Source: Geminicoccus roseus DSM 18922 (lineage in GTDB: Bacteria > Pseudomonadota > Alphaproteobacteria > Geminicoccales > Geminicoccaceae). From it: DNA of 64,000 nt. Positions 29,601 to 37,294 of this stretch are shown piece after piece (the stretch's first letter is position 1; each line of letters begins with the position of its first letter). Location: assembly GCF_000427665.1 (NCBI RefSeq), contig NZ_KE386572.1, positions 5,022,373 to 5,086,372 of the forward strand, in the 5' to 3' direction. The notes under the pieces were generated by a model, which saw only the letters and a program-made list of their open reading frames with translations, was not told the DNA's origin and ran no database searches. The position numbers and the translations under genes are program-made.

Positions 29601-29787
29601 GATGGTCGCCCAGGAACAGGTCCGCCGCCACCATCACGGCCAGCCAGCCGCGACGGACGACCCGGCCGAGCAGCGCAGCCGCGACGACCAGCTGGTGGCG
29701 GCCCTGGTCGACCGGGTGCTGGCCCGCCTGGACCAGGTCACCCGCCAGGTGAAGGCCGAGGACCCGCAGACAAGGCGCGCCTCCTGA
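23611..29787 (+). CDS. Giant sensor/HAMP-like protein with a 1700-residue low-complexity repeat tail
   Basis: 2058 residues from ATG 23611 (ATG 23617 is possible), inside the end of comEC. TM1 is at about 31-54. A helical extracytoplasmic region (55-189) contains LRRSFGYDGIVHELERL, which resembles the GYGGFIHNFKNY-type sensor found before GGDEF or MCP domains. TM2 is at about 190-212, then a HAMP-like segment (212-254) with DEIG. No kinase, cyclase or methyl-accepting output domain follows. Instead there is a Pro/Ser/Gly/Glu/Asp/Arg-rich tail with 52-residue repeats, then a helical His-containing C-terminus (about 1988-2058). G/C-rich third positions in this frame support coding. Function unknown; a membrane receptor with an intrinsically disordered tether or scaffold is my inference. 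Confidence 0.7.
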   Translation: MTMPAALDPSLPSGQPPRPAPSLAKARLRSVDLLIGALVLGSVSLVGAATVAARLEAGRTGPPDAAIAEAVETLRRSFGYDGIVHELERLRRSGDPAALSALEDSLREARAAIGRLRPALSGTDPGVGRALDQLDAAGRRLETLLRSGTGELSARIVELPVLEPLFVLDEATLALRDALHAADEPRIRQMFALTLAAACLLAATALLLAFWVRRSLLVPLRRLVADLAAGSSADLDRLALRPDEIGTIATALRGGTSPGAIPATVPAAPATLLPGQDDLLRRIHTLLESLAGTRAETLAGPSRNAAPASPASPVPAAAATDIPIFAAQPSTTPGTPAPGRDALATLLDASATALAHTAASQDLLRQAPGVPGRSAVPELTPPAGPDPATRSERPHPPPEPAPAIGQSTSATTTPPRHAPAGRPGQDEPAPSLHHLPRTDPTHPAQEPDTVSLLRVPAADLPAGRMSDHRAPEAAGHPRADLSATPDPRATTRPHPAGENPPPRATGTNQPGNRNPQASFDDLNKHGPSAHGSRPAPGESLSASASPALVKPGTTDAPNEPEPPRAGTHTLTGAASPHQPAMPPGEPEQGGTRRDSPAPTISQPANAIFTNEPEDGRLHRPASPGASARQDLAHRPNDPGHPRARPDILSASPSSSGITTLSNQPDAPGRQPFTNPASPSEPALSTNEPWQGDTRPDSPSLASPSPAGTILPSEPENRAPHPLASSTVPVAHRAPGHINEPGQGRSQSDGLTLPSSGSAITNEPEDDGPHPSASPDDFGPQGPLDRTNEPGQGGSQLDRPLPASSRPAVAIFTNESEDGRLHQPAFSGGFGLQGPLGRTIEPGQGRRQLDRPLPASSRAAGAIFTNELEDGRLHQPAFPDGFGPQGPLDRINEPGQGRSQLDRPLPASSRPAIESSTKEPEDDSLHQTASPDGFGPQASQGGTSEPVQGGSRPDRLSPTSSRPESTICTNEPEDDCLHRPAFPAAFCQRDAMARTSEPKQDKNRSDSRSPTSAGSGSTVRTNEPEDDSLHQPAPPASFSHRDAMDHTSEPGRGGSRPDSGSPASAGPGSTVRTNEPENGGLRQPSSPAAFSQRDAMDHTSEPGRGGSWPDSGSPVSLGPASAAVTNEPEDDGLRQPSSPATFRQRDPTGRTSEAGLDGSRPDIGSPASAGPGNPVRTNEPENGGLRQPAFPATFSQRGPLGRTSEPGQGGSRPPVLPRPASTLCTNEPEDGSLHQPASLDGFGAQGPMDRANGSEEGRNRPDSLTPASPGTPRQHGPMARTGEAAQDRTRPEGLPPAPSGPASAIRTNESGNDRPRGQASAGAIGLYTPAARTTEPGSGSSRPEKLSLTPPGAAGADRADQPDHLHRPAAPGVTDALGPSGRMIDPGQGEAARKTRSLLVAETRRTAPASAPEADNPLHAPDAPARQAPMLRADQPGPSEPGRRTRSLLSADPRRPDLPNEPETGSQPPAAGANAQHSPATRPDDAGEPGTGPAALGRRPGTASPPDPQGPVRRAQGADLDKTSQAALTLRSSGAADAEPISPPGTASPALRSSASLPDPQDPVRRAQGADLDKTSQAALTLRSSGAADAELTSRPGTAILPRQPFTALPDPHDQARHAEEARRPGTEPGVPSARPLEPDHADLMGTSASGASIRMATAGQTGPIQQVGGMGKAGNGRSSRQDAMPAADPPKQAGRTDGPGKSEHVDAAATAQPHGPALLAEANRSDEAAGDPGPADADRARLADPSPLSRHSGAARLTAGGSPPAVVAAPGPLAAAPPPASLGAPDVPRQDQASQPATAPDRPTTPGRADPAGQNPALPSSICHKSRQPSPSAPEDPAPAPDAALPQASRAERAGRKERRTGPDQAAALPTDADRRSSPGAASQPRQSPAANPDPAAASEPGTRRPAPAPASAMSSGSTPNPAPVPDPAPGPDPVGRADPDPGPLLAAAPAPATGPVPGPAPALPTAIGPDPAATAPPAAADPAAPSRSSVLHSIVQMVAQEQVRRHHHGQPAATDDPAEQRSRDDQLVAALVDRVLARLDQVTRQVKAEDPQTRRAS
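25891..27282 (+). repeat. 156-bp tandem repeat array (52-residue protein units)
   Basis: The codons for the Asn-Glu of the TNEPED motif (or its variants) fall at 25891, 26047, 26203, 26359, 26515, 26671, 26827, 26983 and 27139. The period is exactly 156 bp eight times in a row, then 144 bp to 27283. Diverged partial copies flank it (25438, 27529). Each unit holds two 26-residue halves, TNEPED-type and TNEPGQG-type. Units are diverged (roughly half to four fifths of residues conserved by eye), so the array is old but in phase. Confidence 0.85.
28123..28411 (+). repeat. Near-identical 156-bp direct duplication
   Basis: The segment beginning CCCGATCCGCAG at 28123 recurs at 28279 and stays almost identical for over 100 bp, through DLDKTSQAALTLRSSGAADA, before diverging. 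The offset is again exactly 156 bp, the same period as the main array although the sequence is different. This copy looks recent. Confidence 0.85.
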
Positions 29788-30617
29788 ACACGCTCGCACC
29801 ACCCACCGCCTCGGTCCGGGCGACGCGGATGGCCGCCTTCGGCTGGGCGATGCGCGCGTTCGTGGGGCGGACGACGGATGCCGGGACCCAGGCCTGTCCC
29901 GGCGACGCCGGCCTTGGCCCCGGCTCCTCCGGGCGGCCTGCCGTGCTGTCCCGACAGCCCGTCACGATTGCTGCCCACCCTCGGCGAATGTTTCCACCGG
30001 GGCGATCCGCGGCCGTTACGTTGCTCGCCCGCCTGCGTCCTCGCCTGCCAGCCATCACCAACGCCCGCTGCCGCCCCGGCCTTCTTACCGGCGGCCGGAC
30101 GCTGGCCGGTCGCCCCGCGCGCCGCATCTCCTACCATCACCTCCCGGTCTTCGCGCACCCACGACACGCAACCACCACGGCGGGCGGGATGCGGCCCCGC
30201 CGGTTCGCAAGCGCCGCCGCTGCCCCACAGGGCCCGAAATTCCCCAGCGTGCTCCTCCACCCAGGCGGCAAGGCGCCATGGAGGGGAATCATGACAGGCA
30301 AGGGCACCCGAAACGGCGGTGCCGGCGATCGGGCCTCAAGCCAGCGGGCGCGGCGGGCCGGTTCCATTGCCCTCAGCGGGTTCCGGCGGCAGTGCGCTTT
30401 GCCGCCTTCGGCCCAGGCTCCGGGACCTGCTGCACGACGTCTCCATCCGGCACCTCGTTCGATCGGGTGGCGCGGGACGGGCCCAGCCGTCCGCCTGGAT
30501 GAAGCTAGCAGCCCCGTCCTAACGAAACGTGAAGACCGCGCGGGGAAGACCGGCCGTCCCGGCGAAAACGGCGTCGGGCCTGCCCACCGGCACCCCGGCC
30601 GACGCAGCCCAGCCGGA
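29788..30617. other. 830-bp region without a recognised gene
   Basis: Between the giant sensor gene and the betaine-type operon, which run convergent. ORFs exist on both strands but overlap each other, lack family features and run into antisense of known genes. GGAGG lies before ATG 30292, yet that frame continues as the antisense of the phosphotransferase gene. I see no tRNA or clear terminator. Confidence 0.45.
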
Positions 30618-31544
30618 TCAGGACGGGCCGGCCGCCACCGCCTGCAGGTGGCGGGCGAACAGGTCGGTCGCCATCAGGGCCCGGCAGCGCCCAAACCGGC
30701 GCAGGGAATAGGCCCAGAAGTCCTCGGCCGGGTTGCCGTCGGCATGCTGGATCAGGCCCCACAGGGTCCAGAGCAGGTCGCACATCGCCTTGTAGATCAC
30801 CATGCGGCCCTGGTCGAACGGGGTGGCGGGGCCGTCGAAATAGGCCTCCAGCAGGCAGCGATCCATGGCCGGGTCGAACTCCCCTTCCACCGACAGGTCG
30901 CCCAGGTCCCACATCGGGTCGTTGTTGCCCGAGTACTCCCAGTCGACGATCCAGACCCGTTCGCCGTCGTCCAGGAAGTTCTCGCACAACGGATCGCAGT
31001 GGCAGGCGGCCAGCGGCAGCTCGTGGGCCGCGAGTGCTGCGCGCACCGCCTGCGCCTCGTTCACCACGTCATGATAGCCGTCCGGCAGCACCGCCCGGCG
31101 GTCGGCCAGGACCTGGAGGTACTGGTCGATCATCTGGAACAGCTCGAAGCGGAAGGCGAAGCCCGTCGCATCCTGGTGCAGCCGCCGCAATGCCCGCGCC
31201 GCCCGCTCCACCGCGCCCGGCCGCTGCCGGAACCCGTCCGGGCTCAAGGTCGCCACCTCGGGCAGGAACCGGGTGACCATGACCCCGTCGGTCCCTGCAT
31301 GGACCAGCGCCGGCGCCACCCCGGCGGCGGCGGCGGCCCTGGCGTTCACCGCCTCGACCCGCCGGTCGATATAGGCCTCGGTGCCCTTGCCCGGCAGGCG
31401 CAGGCACCAGGGCTGGGTTCCGCCCGAGACCTCGAACACGAGGTTGGTGAGCCCGCCCAGCCGGCGCAGCTGCAAGTCTCCCGTGCCGCCCGGCAGGTCC
31501 AGCCCGGCCAGCGCATGGCGGGCCCGTTCGATCTCCTCGCTCAT
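30618..31544 (-). CDS. Choline kinase-like phosphotransferase (last gene of the operon)
   Basis: A 308-residue cytoplasmic phosphotransferase of the APH/choline kinase superfamily. The catalytic Brenner motif reads HCDPLCENFL and the metal-binding segment reads VDWEYSGNNDPMWDLGDL; the DWEY form is typical of choline/ethanolamine kinases and not of aminoglycoside kinases. The N-terminal GGLTNLVFEV nucleotide loop is present. It starts 6 bases after the upstream oxidoreductase stop, with GAGGGG before ATG 31544, and closes the seven-gene operon. The substrate is unknown; an amino alcohol related to choline is likely from family and context. Confidence 0.85.
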   Translation of the reverse strand: MSEEIERARHALAGLDLPGGTGDLQLRRLGGLTNLVFEVSGGTQPWCLRLPGKGTEAYIDRRVEAVNARAAAAAGVAPALVHAGTDGVMVTRFLPEVATLSPDGFRQRPGAVERAARALRRLHQDATGFAFRFELFQMIDQYLQVLADRRAVLPDGYHDVVNEAQAVRAALAAHELPLAACHCDPLCENFLDDGERVWIVDWEYSGNNDPMWDLGDLSVEGEFDPAMDRCLLEAYFDGPATPFDQGRMVIYKAMCDLLWTLWGLIQHADGNPAEDFWAYSLRRFGRCRALMATDLFARHLQAVAAGPS

Positions 31545-31550
31545 CGCCCC

Positions 31551-33959
31551 TCACATCCTCAGGCGCAGGCCGCGCGGGTCGTAGAGCGAGCGCCGCCCGC
31601 GGCTGGCCGGCCAGGCCACGCCATAGGCCTCGATCTCGAACCGGTCCTGTTCGGCCAGCTCCGCCGGCAGGTAGGCGAATGCCACCGTATGGCCGACCGT
31701 GTGCCCGAACCCGGCGCTGGTGGTGGTGCCGACCGCCTTTCCGCCCGCCAGCACCGCCTCGCCGCCGATCAGGGGCGCCCAGCCCTCCACGCACAGGGTC
31801 ACCAGCTTGCGCGCCGGCCCCGCTTCCCTGATCCGGCCGAGCGCCTTGCGGCCGATGAAGTCGCCCTTGTCCAGCGCCACCGCGAAGCTCAGCCCGGCGG
31901 CGTAGGGGTCGATGTCCGGGGTCACCTCGCTCGACCAGTAGACATAGCCCTTTTCCAGCCGGAGCGTGTCGATCGCCCGGTAGCCGGCATCGGCGATGCC
32001 ATGCGCGGCGCCGGCCTCCTTCAGCCGCTCATAGACATGGGCCGCGTGCTCGACCGGGACGTGCAGCTCGTAGCCGAGCTCGCCCACATAGCCGACCCGC
32101 GCGGCGAACGCCCGCCCGAGCCCGATCTCGATGCTGCGGCCGGACAGATAGGGCAGCGCCTCGTCGGACACGTCATCCAGGGTGACGGCCGCCAGCACGT
32201 CGCGGGCCCTCGGCCCCACCAGGTCGATCACCGCCAGCGCCCCGGTCACCTCGCGCAAGAGGACGCCCTCGGGCAGATGCCGGCGCAGCCAGGCGGCGTC
32301 GCGGGTGCCGAACTGGCTGCCGGTCACGATGTAGAAGCGCTCCTCCTCCAGCCGCATCACGGTCAGGTCGGCCTCGATCCCGCCCTGCTCATTGCAGCAC
32401 TGGGTATAGACGCAGGCTTCCACCGGCCTATCCAGGTCGTTGGCGGCGATCCGCTGCAGCCCTTGAAGCGCGCCCTTGCCGCTCACCTCGAACTTGGCGA
32501 ACGAGGTCAGGTCGAGCAGCGCCACCCGCTCGCGCACCGCCCGGTGCTCGGCCGCCACCGCCTCGAACCAGCCGGGCTTCTCCAGGAAGCTCGGCCGCTC
32601 CTCCGCCTCGCTGCCGGGCAGGCGGAACCAGTTCGGCCGCTCCCAGCCGGCCTTGGAGCCGTACTGGGCGCCGTTCGCCTTCAGCGCCTCGTAGAGCGGG
32701 CTGCGCCTGGCGCCCCGGGCGCTGTCCAGTTCCTCGGCCGGCCAGTGGATCGCGTAGTAGTTGCCGTAGGATTCGCTGCTGCGCTCCGCGAGATAGTGCC
32801 GGTTGGCCTGCTGGACCGAGAAGCGGCGGATGTCGAACGGCCACAGATCCATGCCCGGATCGCCTTGGGTGATCCAGTTCGCCATGGCGAGCCCGGCGCC
32901 GCCCGAGGCGGCGATGCCGGCGGTGAACCCGCAGGCCACGAAGAAATTGTCCAGCTCCGGGGCCAGGCCCATCACCGGCTCGCCGTCCGCCGAGACCGGG
33001 ATCGGCCCGTTGATCAGCGTCTGGATGCCGACCTCGTTCAGGACCGGCAGGCGATCGGCCGCACCCAAGGCGATCGGCTCGAACCGGTCGAAGTCGCCGG
33101 CGAACAGCTCGCGGCCAAAGTCGAACGGCACCCCTTCCGGCCAGCAGGAAGGCGCGCCCTTCTCCCAGCCGCCGATCGCGAACGCCTTCACGTCCGGCTT
33201 GAGGTAGAAGATCCGGTCCGGGTCGCGGAAGGTCGGCGTGTCGTCCGGCAGCTCGATCTTCTTCTCGGTCACCATGTACTGGTGCTCGACCGCCCCCGCC
33301 GCGATCGCCACCCCGGCCATCTCGCCGATCCGCTTGGCCCAGATGCCCGCGCAGTTGACCACGATCTCGCAGGCGATCCGACCCTGGTCGGTCAGCACCG
33401 CGCCGATCCGCCGCCCGGCCTTCTCGAAGCCAGTGACCTGCACCCCTTCCCGGATGCGCACGCCGCCCCTTCTGGCCAGCGCGGCGAACGCCTGGGTCAG
33501 CCCATAGGGGTCGATATAGCCGTCCGAGGGGATCCAGGCCGCTCCCACCACGCCGTCGGTGGTCATGAACGGGAAGCGCTGCCTGGCCTCCTCCGCCGAG
33601 ATCTCGTAGGCCTCGAAGCCGAACCCTTTCGCCTGGGTCAGCGAGCGGCGGATCTCCGCCATGCGCTCCTGGCTGGAAGCGATCCGGACCGAGCCGGTCT
33701 TGCGCCAGTCGATCGCCTGGCCGGATTCGGCTTCCAGCCGGTCGAACACCGCGACCGAATTCTGCATCAGCCGGGTCAGGTTCTTCTTGGAGCGCAGCTG
33801 CCCGACCAGCCCCGCGGCATGCCAGGTCGAGCCATGGGTGAGCTGCGCCTTTTCCAGGAGCAGCACGTCGCGCGCGCCGGCTTGCGCCAGATGATAGGCG
33901 ATCGCGCAGCCGATCGCGCCCCCGCCGATGATGACGATGCGCGCCTGGGTCTCGGTCAT
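31551..33959 (-). CDS. Dimethylglycine dehydrogenase-like FAD/GcvT oxidoreductase (second copy)
   Basis: An 802-residue two-domain enzyme. The N-terminal DAO-type FAD domain has the dinucleotide motif GGGAIG (residues 12-17) and the GSTWHAAG segment; H47 corresponds to the His that carries covalent FAD in dimethylglycine and sarcosine dehydrogenases. The C-terminal half (about 430-802) is a GcvT/aminomethyltransferase fold that binds tetrahydrofolate and captures the methyl group. Expected reaction is oxidative N-demethylation of a methylated amine or amino acid. It starts 3 bases after the first copy and shares its architecture; the two have clearly diverged, so they may act on successive substrates. 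Confidence 0.88.
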   Translation of the reverse strand: MTETQARIVIIGGGAIGCAIAYHLAQAGARDVLLLEKAQLTHGSTWHAAGLVGQLRSKKNLTRLMQNSVAVFDRLEAESGQAIDWRKTGSVRIASSQERMAEIRRSLTQAKGFGFEAYEISAEEARQRFPFMTTDGVVGAAWIPSDGYIDPYGLTQAFAALARRGGVRIREGVQVTGFEKAGRRIGAVLTDQGRIACEIVVNCAGIWAKRIGEMAGVAIAAGAVEHQYMVTEKKIELPDDTPTFRDPDRIFYLKPDVKAFAIGGWEKGAPSCWPEGVPFDFGRELFAGDFDRFEPIALGAADRLPVLNEVGIQTLINGPIPVSADGEPVMGLAPELDNFFVACGFTAGIAASGGAGLAMANWITQGDPGMDLWPFDIRRFSVQQANRHYLAERSSESYGNYYAIHWPAEELDSARGARRSPLYEALKANGAQYGSKAGWERPNWFRLPGSEAEERPSFLEKPGWFEAVAAEHRAVRERVALLDLTSFAKFEVSGKGALQGLQRIAANDLDRPVEACVYTQCCNEQGGIEADLTVMRLEEERFYIVTGSQFGTRDAAWLRRHLPEGVLLREVTGALAVIDLVGPRARDVLAAVTLDDVSDEALPYLSGRSIEIGLGRAFAARVGYVGELGYELHVPVEHAAHVYERLKEAGAAHGIADAGYRAIDTLRLEKGYVYWSSEVTPDIDPYAAGLSFAVALDKGDFIGRKALGRIREAGPARKLVTLCVEGWAPLIGGEAVLAGGKAVGTTTSAGFGHTVGHTVAFAYLPAELAEQDRFEIEAYGVAWPASRGRRSLYDPRGLRLRM

Positions 33960-33962
33960 GGC

Positions 33963-36407
33963 TCAGGCCTTCACGCGCGCCGAGGCGGGATCATAAGGCG
34001 GCTCCAGAAACACGGATGCCGGCACTCGCGTGCTTGCCACCTCCAGCTCGTAGCTGCCCGAGAGCACGAACTCCGTGGTCACCCCCTCGTCCGGCCGGCG
34101 CACATAGCCATAGCCGATCGACTTGTTGATCGTGTGGCCGAACCCGCCGCTGGTGAGCCAGCCGACGCGCTCACCGTCGCGATAGATCGTCTCCCGCCCG
34201 AGCAGCACGATCTCCGGGTCGTCGACGGTGAAGCCGGCCAGCATCCGCGGCAGCGGCCGGGCCGCCTGCTCGGCCAGCGCCTCGCGCCCCAGGAAAGGCT
34301 GGTTCTTCTTCAGCTTCACCGCCCATCCCAGCCCCGCCATCAGGGGCGAATGGTCCGGCCCGATGTCCGAGCCCCAGGCGCGGTAGCCCTTCTCCAGCCT
34401 GAGCGTCTCGATCGCCCGGTAGCCGGCATTGGCGATCCCGTAGGGCGCCCCTGCCTCCATCAGCGCCTCGTAGAGGCTGGCGGCAAACTCGGTCGGCACG
34501 TGCAGCTCCCAGCCAAGCTCGCCCACATAGGTCACCCGGAGCGCCAGCACCGGCGCGCCCGCCACCGCGATCTTGCGGCAGCGGCCGAAGCGGAAGCCCT
34601 CCGGCCCGACATCGTCCCGGGTCAACGCCTGCAGCACGTCGCGGGCGCGCGGCCCCATCAGCGAGAACACCGCGTGGCCCGAGGTCACGTCGATCAGCCT
34701 GGCATCGGCGTCGTCCGGGATGTTGCGCCGGATCCAGTCGAAGTCGTGGGTGGCGAAGCCGGTGCCGGTGGTGATGTAGAACTCGTCCGGGGCCAGGCGC
34801 GCCACCGTCAGGTCGCACTCGATGCCGCCCTTCGCGTTGAGCATCTGGGTGTAGGTCAGCGTGCCGGGCGGCCGGGTCACGTCGTTGGCGCAGATCCAGG
34901 ACAGGGCACGCTCGGCGTCCCGCCCGACCAGGAGGAACTTGGCGAAGCTGGTCTGGTCGATCACCACCACCCGCTCGCGGCAGGCCCGGTGCTCGCGACC
35001 CACCGCCTCGAACCAGTTCGGCCGGCCATAGCTGTAGACATCCTCCGGGGTCTCGCCCGGTCCGGCGAACCAGTTCGGCCGCTCCCAGCCGAGCTTCTCG
35101 CCAAAGCAGGCCCCCTGGGCCTTCAGCCGGTCATAGAGCGGTGAGCGGCGCAGCGGCCGGCCGGTCTCATGCTCCTCGGACGGCCAGGCTATGGTGTAGT
35201 GCTTGCCATAGGCCTCCAGCGTCCGCGTCCGCACCCAGTCCGGGTCGAACTGCGCCCGGCCGAAGCGGCGGATGTCGACCGGCCAGAGGTCGTAGGGCGG
35301 CTCGCCGTTCTTGACCCACTCGGCCAGCGCCATGCCCGCCCCGCCACCCGACGCGATGCCGAACGCGTTGAAGCCGGCGCCCACGAACAGGCCGCGCAGC
35401 TCCGGCGCCTCGCCCAGGATGAAGTTGCCGTCCGGGGTGAAGCTCTCCGGGCCGTTGATCAGCTGCTTGATGCCCGCGGTCTGGAGCGCCGGCACCCGGC
35501 CCAGCGCCAGCTCCATGATCGGCTCGAAATGGTCCCAGTCGGATTCCAGCAGCTGGAACTCGAACCGGTCCGGCACCTCCATCTGCCAGAACAGCGGGTT
35601 GGGCTCGTAGCCGCCCATCACCAGCCCGCCGACTTCCTCCTTGTAGTAGGTCAGCCGGTCCGGGTCGCGCAGGGTCGGCAGGCTGCCGGTCACGCCCGGG
35701 ATCGCCTCGGTGATCATGTACTGGTGCTGCACCGGCACGAGCGGGACGTTCACCCCCACCTTCTTCGCCAGCTGCCGGGTCCACTGCCCGCAGCACAGCA
35801 CCAGCTTCTCGCAGCGCACGGTGCCCTGGCCGGTGACCACGCCCATGACCCGGCCGTCCTCGACCAGGATCTCCTGGACGCCGACACCTTCCCGGATGAC
35901 CACGCCGCCGCGCCTGGCGCCCGTTGCCAGGGCGCGCACGATGTCGCTGGGGCTGGCCTGGCCGTCGGTCGGCAGGAAGGCGGCGCCCACCACGTCGTCC
36001 ACGGTCATGAGCGGCCACAGCTCCTGCGCCTCCTTGGGCGTCAGCAGGTGCATCTCCAGGCCGAAGGAATGGGCGGTGGTCGCCTGGCGCCTGACCTCGG
36101 TCCAGCGCTCCTGGTTGCAGGCCAGCCGCAGCCCGCCATTGCGCTTCCACCCGGTCGCCTGGCCGGTCTCGGCCTCCAGCCGGTCGTAGAGCGCCACCGA
36201 GTAGCCCAGCATCTGGGTGATGTTGGCGCTGCTGCGCAGCTGGCCGACCAGCCCGGCGGCGTGCCAGGTCGAGCCGGAGGTGAGCTGTCCCTGCTCCAGC
36301 AGCAGCACCTCCCCCGCCCCCATCTGGCCCAGGTGGTAGGCCACCGAGGTCCCGACGATCCCGCCGCCGACCACGATGATCGCGGCGCTGGAAGGAAGCT
36401 CGCTCAT
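33963..36407 (-). CDS. Dimethylglycine dehydrogenase-like FAD/GcvT oxidoreductase (first copy)
   Basis: An 814-residue paralogue of the downstream gene. The FAD-binding motif GGGIVG begins at about residue 14 and GSTWHAAG carries H49, the expected covalent-FAD His. The GcvT-type folate-binding half follows from about residue 430. The start is ATG 36407 (MSELPSSAA), with GGAG five bases upstream; this ATG overlaps the stop of the preceding phosphotransferase gene (ATGA). Reading further upstream would be antisense shadow. Probably demethylates a betaine-derived amine, with electrons passed to an ETF or O2; which acceptor is not readable. Confidence 0.88.
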   Translation of the reverse strand: MSELPSSAAIIVVGGGIVGTSVAYHLGQMGAGEVLLLEQGQLTSGSTWHAAGLVGQLRSSANITQMLGYSVALYDRLEAETGQATGWKRNGGLRLACNQERWTEVRRQATTAHSFGLEMHLLTPKEAQELWPLMTVDDVVGAAFLPTDGQASPSDIVRALATGARRGGVVIREGVGVQEILVEDGRVMGVVTGQGTVRCEKLVLCCGQWTRQLAKKVGVNVPLVPVQHQYMITEAIPGVTGSLPTLRDPDRLTYYKEEVGGLVMGGYEPNPLFWQMEVPDRFEFQLLESDWDHFEPIMELALGRVPALQTAGIKQLINGPESFTPDGNFILGEAPELRGLFVGAGFNAFGIASGGGAGMALAEWVKNGEPPYDLWPVDIRRFGRAQFDPDWVRTRTLEAYGKHYTIAWPSEEHETGRPLRRSPLYDRLKAQGACFGEKLGWERPNWFAGPGETPEDVYSYGRPNWFEAVGREHRACRERVVVIDQTSFAKFLLVGRDAERALSWICANDVTRPPGTLTYTQMLNAKGGIECDLTVARLAPDEFYITTGTGFATHDFDWIRRNIPDDADARLIDVTSGHAVFSLMGPRARDVLQALTRDDVGPEGFRFGRCRKIAVAGAPVLALRVTYVGELGWELHVPTEFAASLYEALMEAGAPYGIANAGYRAIETLRLEKGYRAWGSDIGPDHSPLMAGLGWAVKLKKNQPFLGREALAEQAARPLPRMLAGFTVDDPEIVLLGRETIYRDGERVGWLTSGGFGHTINKSIGYGYVRRPDEGVTTEFVLSGSYELEVASTRVPASVFLEPPYDPASARVKA

Positions 36408-37294
36408 GAATGCTCCATGGCGTCGAGCGCGGCGATCGCCGCCTCGAAACGCGCGAGATTGGTGGCGGTATAGGCCGCGTAGTCGAAGTCGAGGCTGGAA
36501 TGGATCTCGGAGACCATGCTCCACATCGTCTCGCGCAGGAGCGATGCCGCCGACATGGCGGCGGCCTGGAGCCGGTAGGCATCGGACAGCGGCCGGCCCT
36601 GATAGGCCTCGACCAGCGCCTCCGCCTCGGCGGCGCTCATCTCGGCATTGGACGCGAGCCCGCCCAGGTCGAACAGCGGCGAGTTGAACCCGGCATATTC
36701 CCAGTCGACCAGCCAGAGCCGGCTGCCATCGTCCAGGATGTTGGCGGGGAGCAGGTCGTTGTGCCCGAACACGATCTCGATGGGCCCGACCAGGCGCTCC
36801 AGCCGCTCCGCCGCCGCGAGCAGCCCGTCCAGGCGCTCAAGGTGCCGGCTCTGCCCCTCGCGCAGCACATGGCGATAATCGCGCAGGACGTGGAACACCC
36901 AGAACATGAAGCCCGGCCCACGCAGGTGCTTCGGCACCTCGCGGTGGCAGCGCCGCAGCATCGCCACCAGCCGGTCGCGGTTGGCGGGATCACGCACGTC
37001 GGCCGCTTCCATCGGCCGCCCCTCGACGAAGTCCAGCACCAGGATGCCGGGTTCCGCATGGACCACCGCCGGCGAAAGCCCGGCCGCCGCCGCGGCCCGG
37101 CTCGCCGCCAGCTCGTTCGCGCGCACGATGCCATGCTGCGGGATGTCGTCGCCGACCCGCACCACGAAGCGCCTGCCCTGGTCCGCCACCACGAAGTTCA
37201 AGTTGGTGATCCCGCCGCCAAGCGGGCTGGGCTCGACCGGCCCCCGCCAGATCGGCAGCCCCGCCACCCTTGCCAGGGCCTGGTCCACGCTCAC
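36404..37294 (-). CDS. Choline kinase-like phosphotransferase (first copy)
   Basis: A 296-residue choline/ethanolamine-kinase-type phosphotransferase. The Brenner motif is GHNDLLPANIL and the metal-binding segment is VDWEYAGFNSPLFDLGGL, both close to the LicA/choline kinase consensus. The start is GTG 37294, fixed by GGGGAGG six bases upstream and by overlap with the permease stop (GTGA). Its own stop overlaps the next start (ATGA). Placement between a betaine-type ABC transporter and demethylating oxidoreductases argues that it acts on the imported compound or a breakdown product. It is only distantly similar to the second kinase in the operon. Confidence 0.86.
   Translation of the reverse strand: MSVDQALARVAGLPIWRGPVEPSPLGGGITNLNFVVADQGRRFVVRVGDDIPQHGIVRANELAASRAAAAAGLSPAVVHAEPGILVLDFVEGRPMEAADVRDPANRDRLVAMLRRCHREVPKHLRGPGFMFWVFHVLRDYRHVLREGQSRHLERLDGLLAAAERLERLVGPIEIVFGHNDLLPANILDDGSRLWLVDWEYAGFNSPLFDLGGLASNAEMSAAEAEALVEAYQGRPLSDAYRLQAAAMSAASLLRETMWSMVSEIHSSLDFDYAAYTATNLARFEAAIAALDAMEHS

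Noticed and set aside
30278-30502. 74-codon plus-strand ORF with AAGG before the ATG
   Set aside because: Basic, low-complexity product without a fold signature; the upstream site is too close and no neighbour relation is seen.
29829-35144. A 1771-codon plus-strand ORF across the phosphotransferase and oxidoreductase genes
   Set aside because: It is the antisense of three genes with clear family motifs; its product is low-complexity and has no domain. High GC removes stop codons on the opposite strand.
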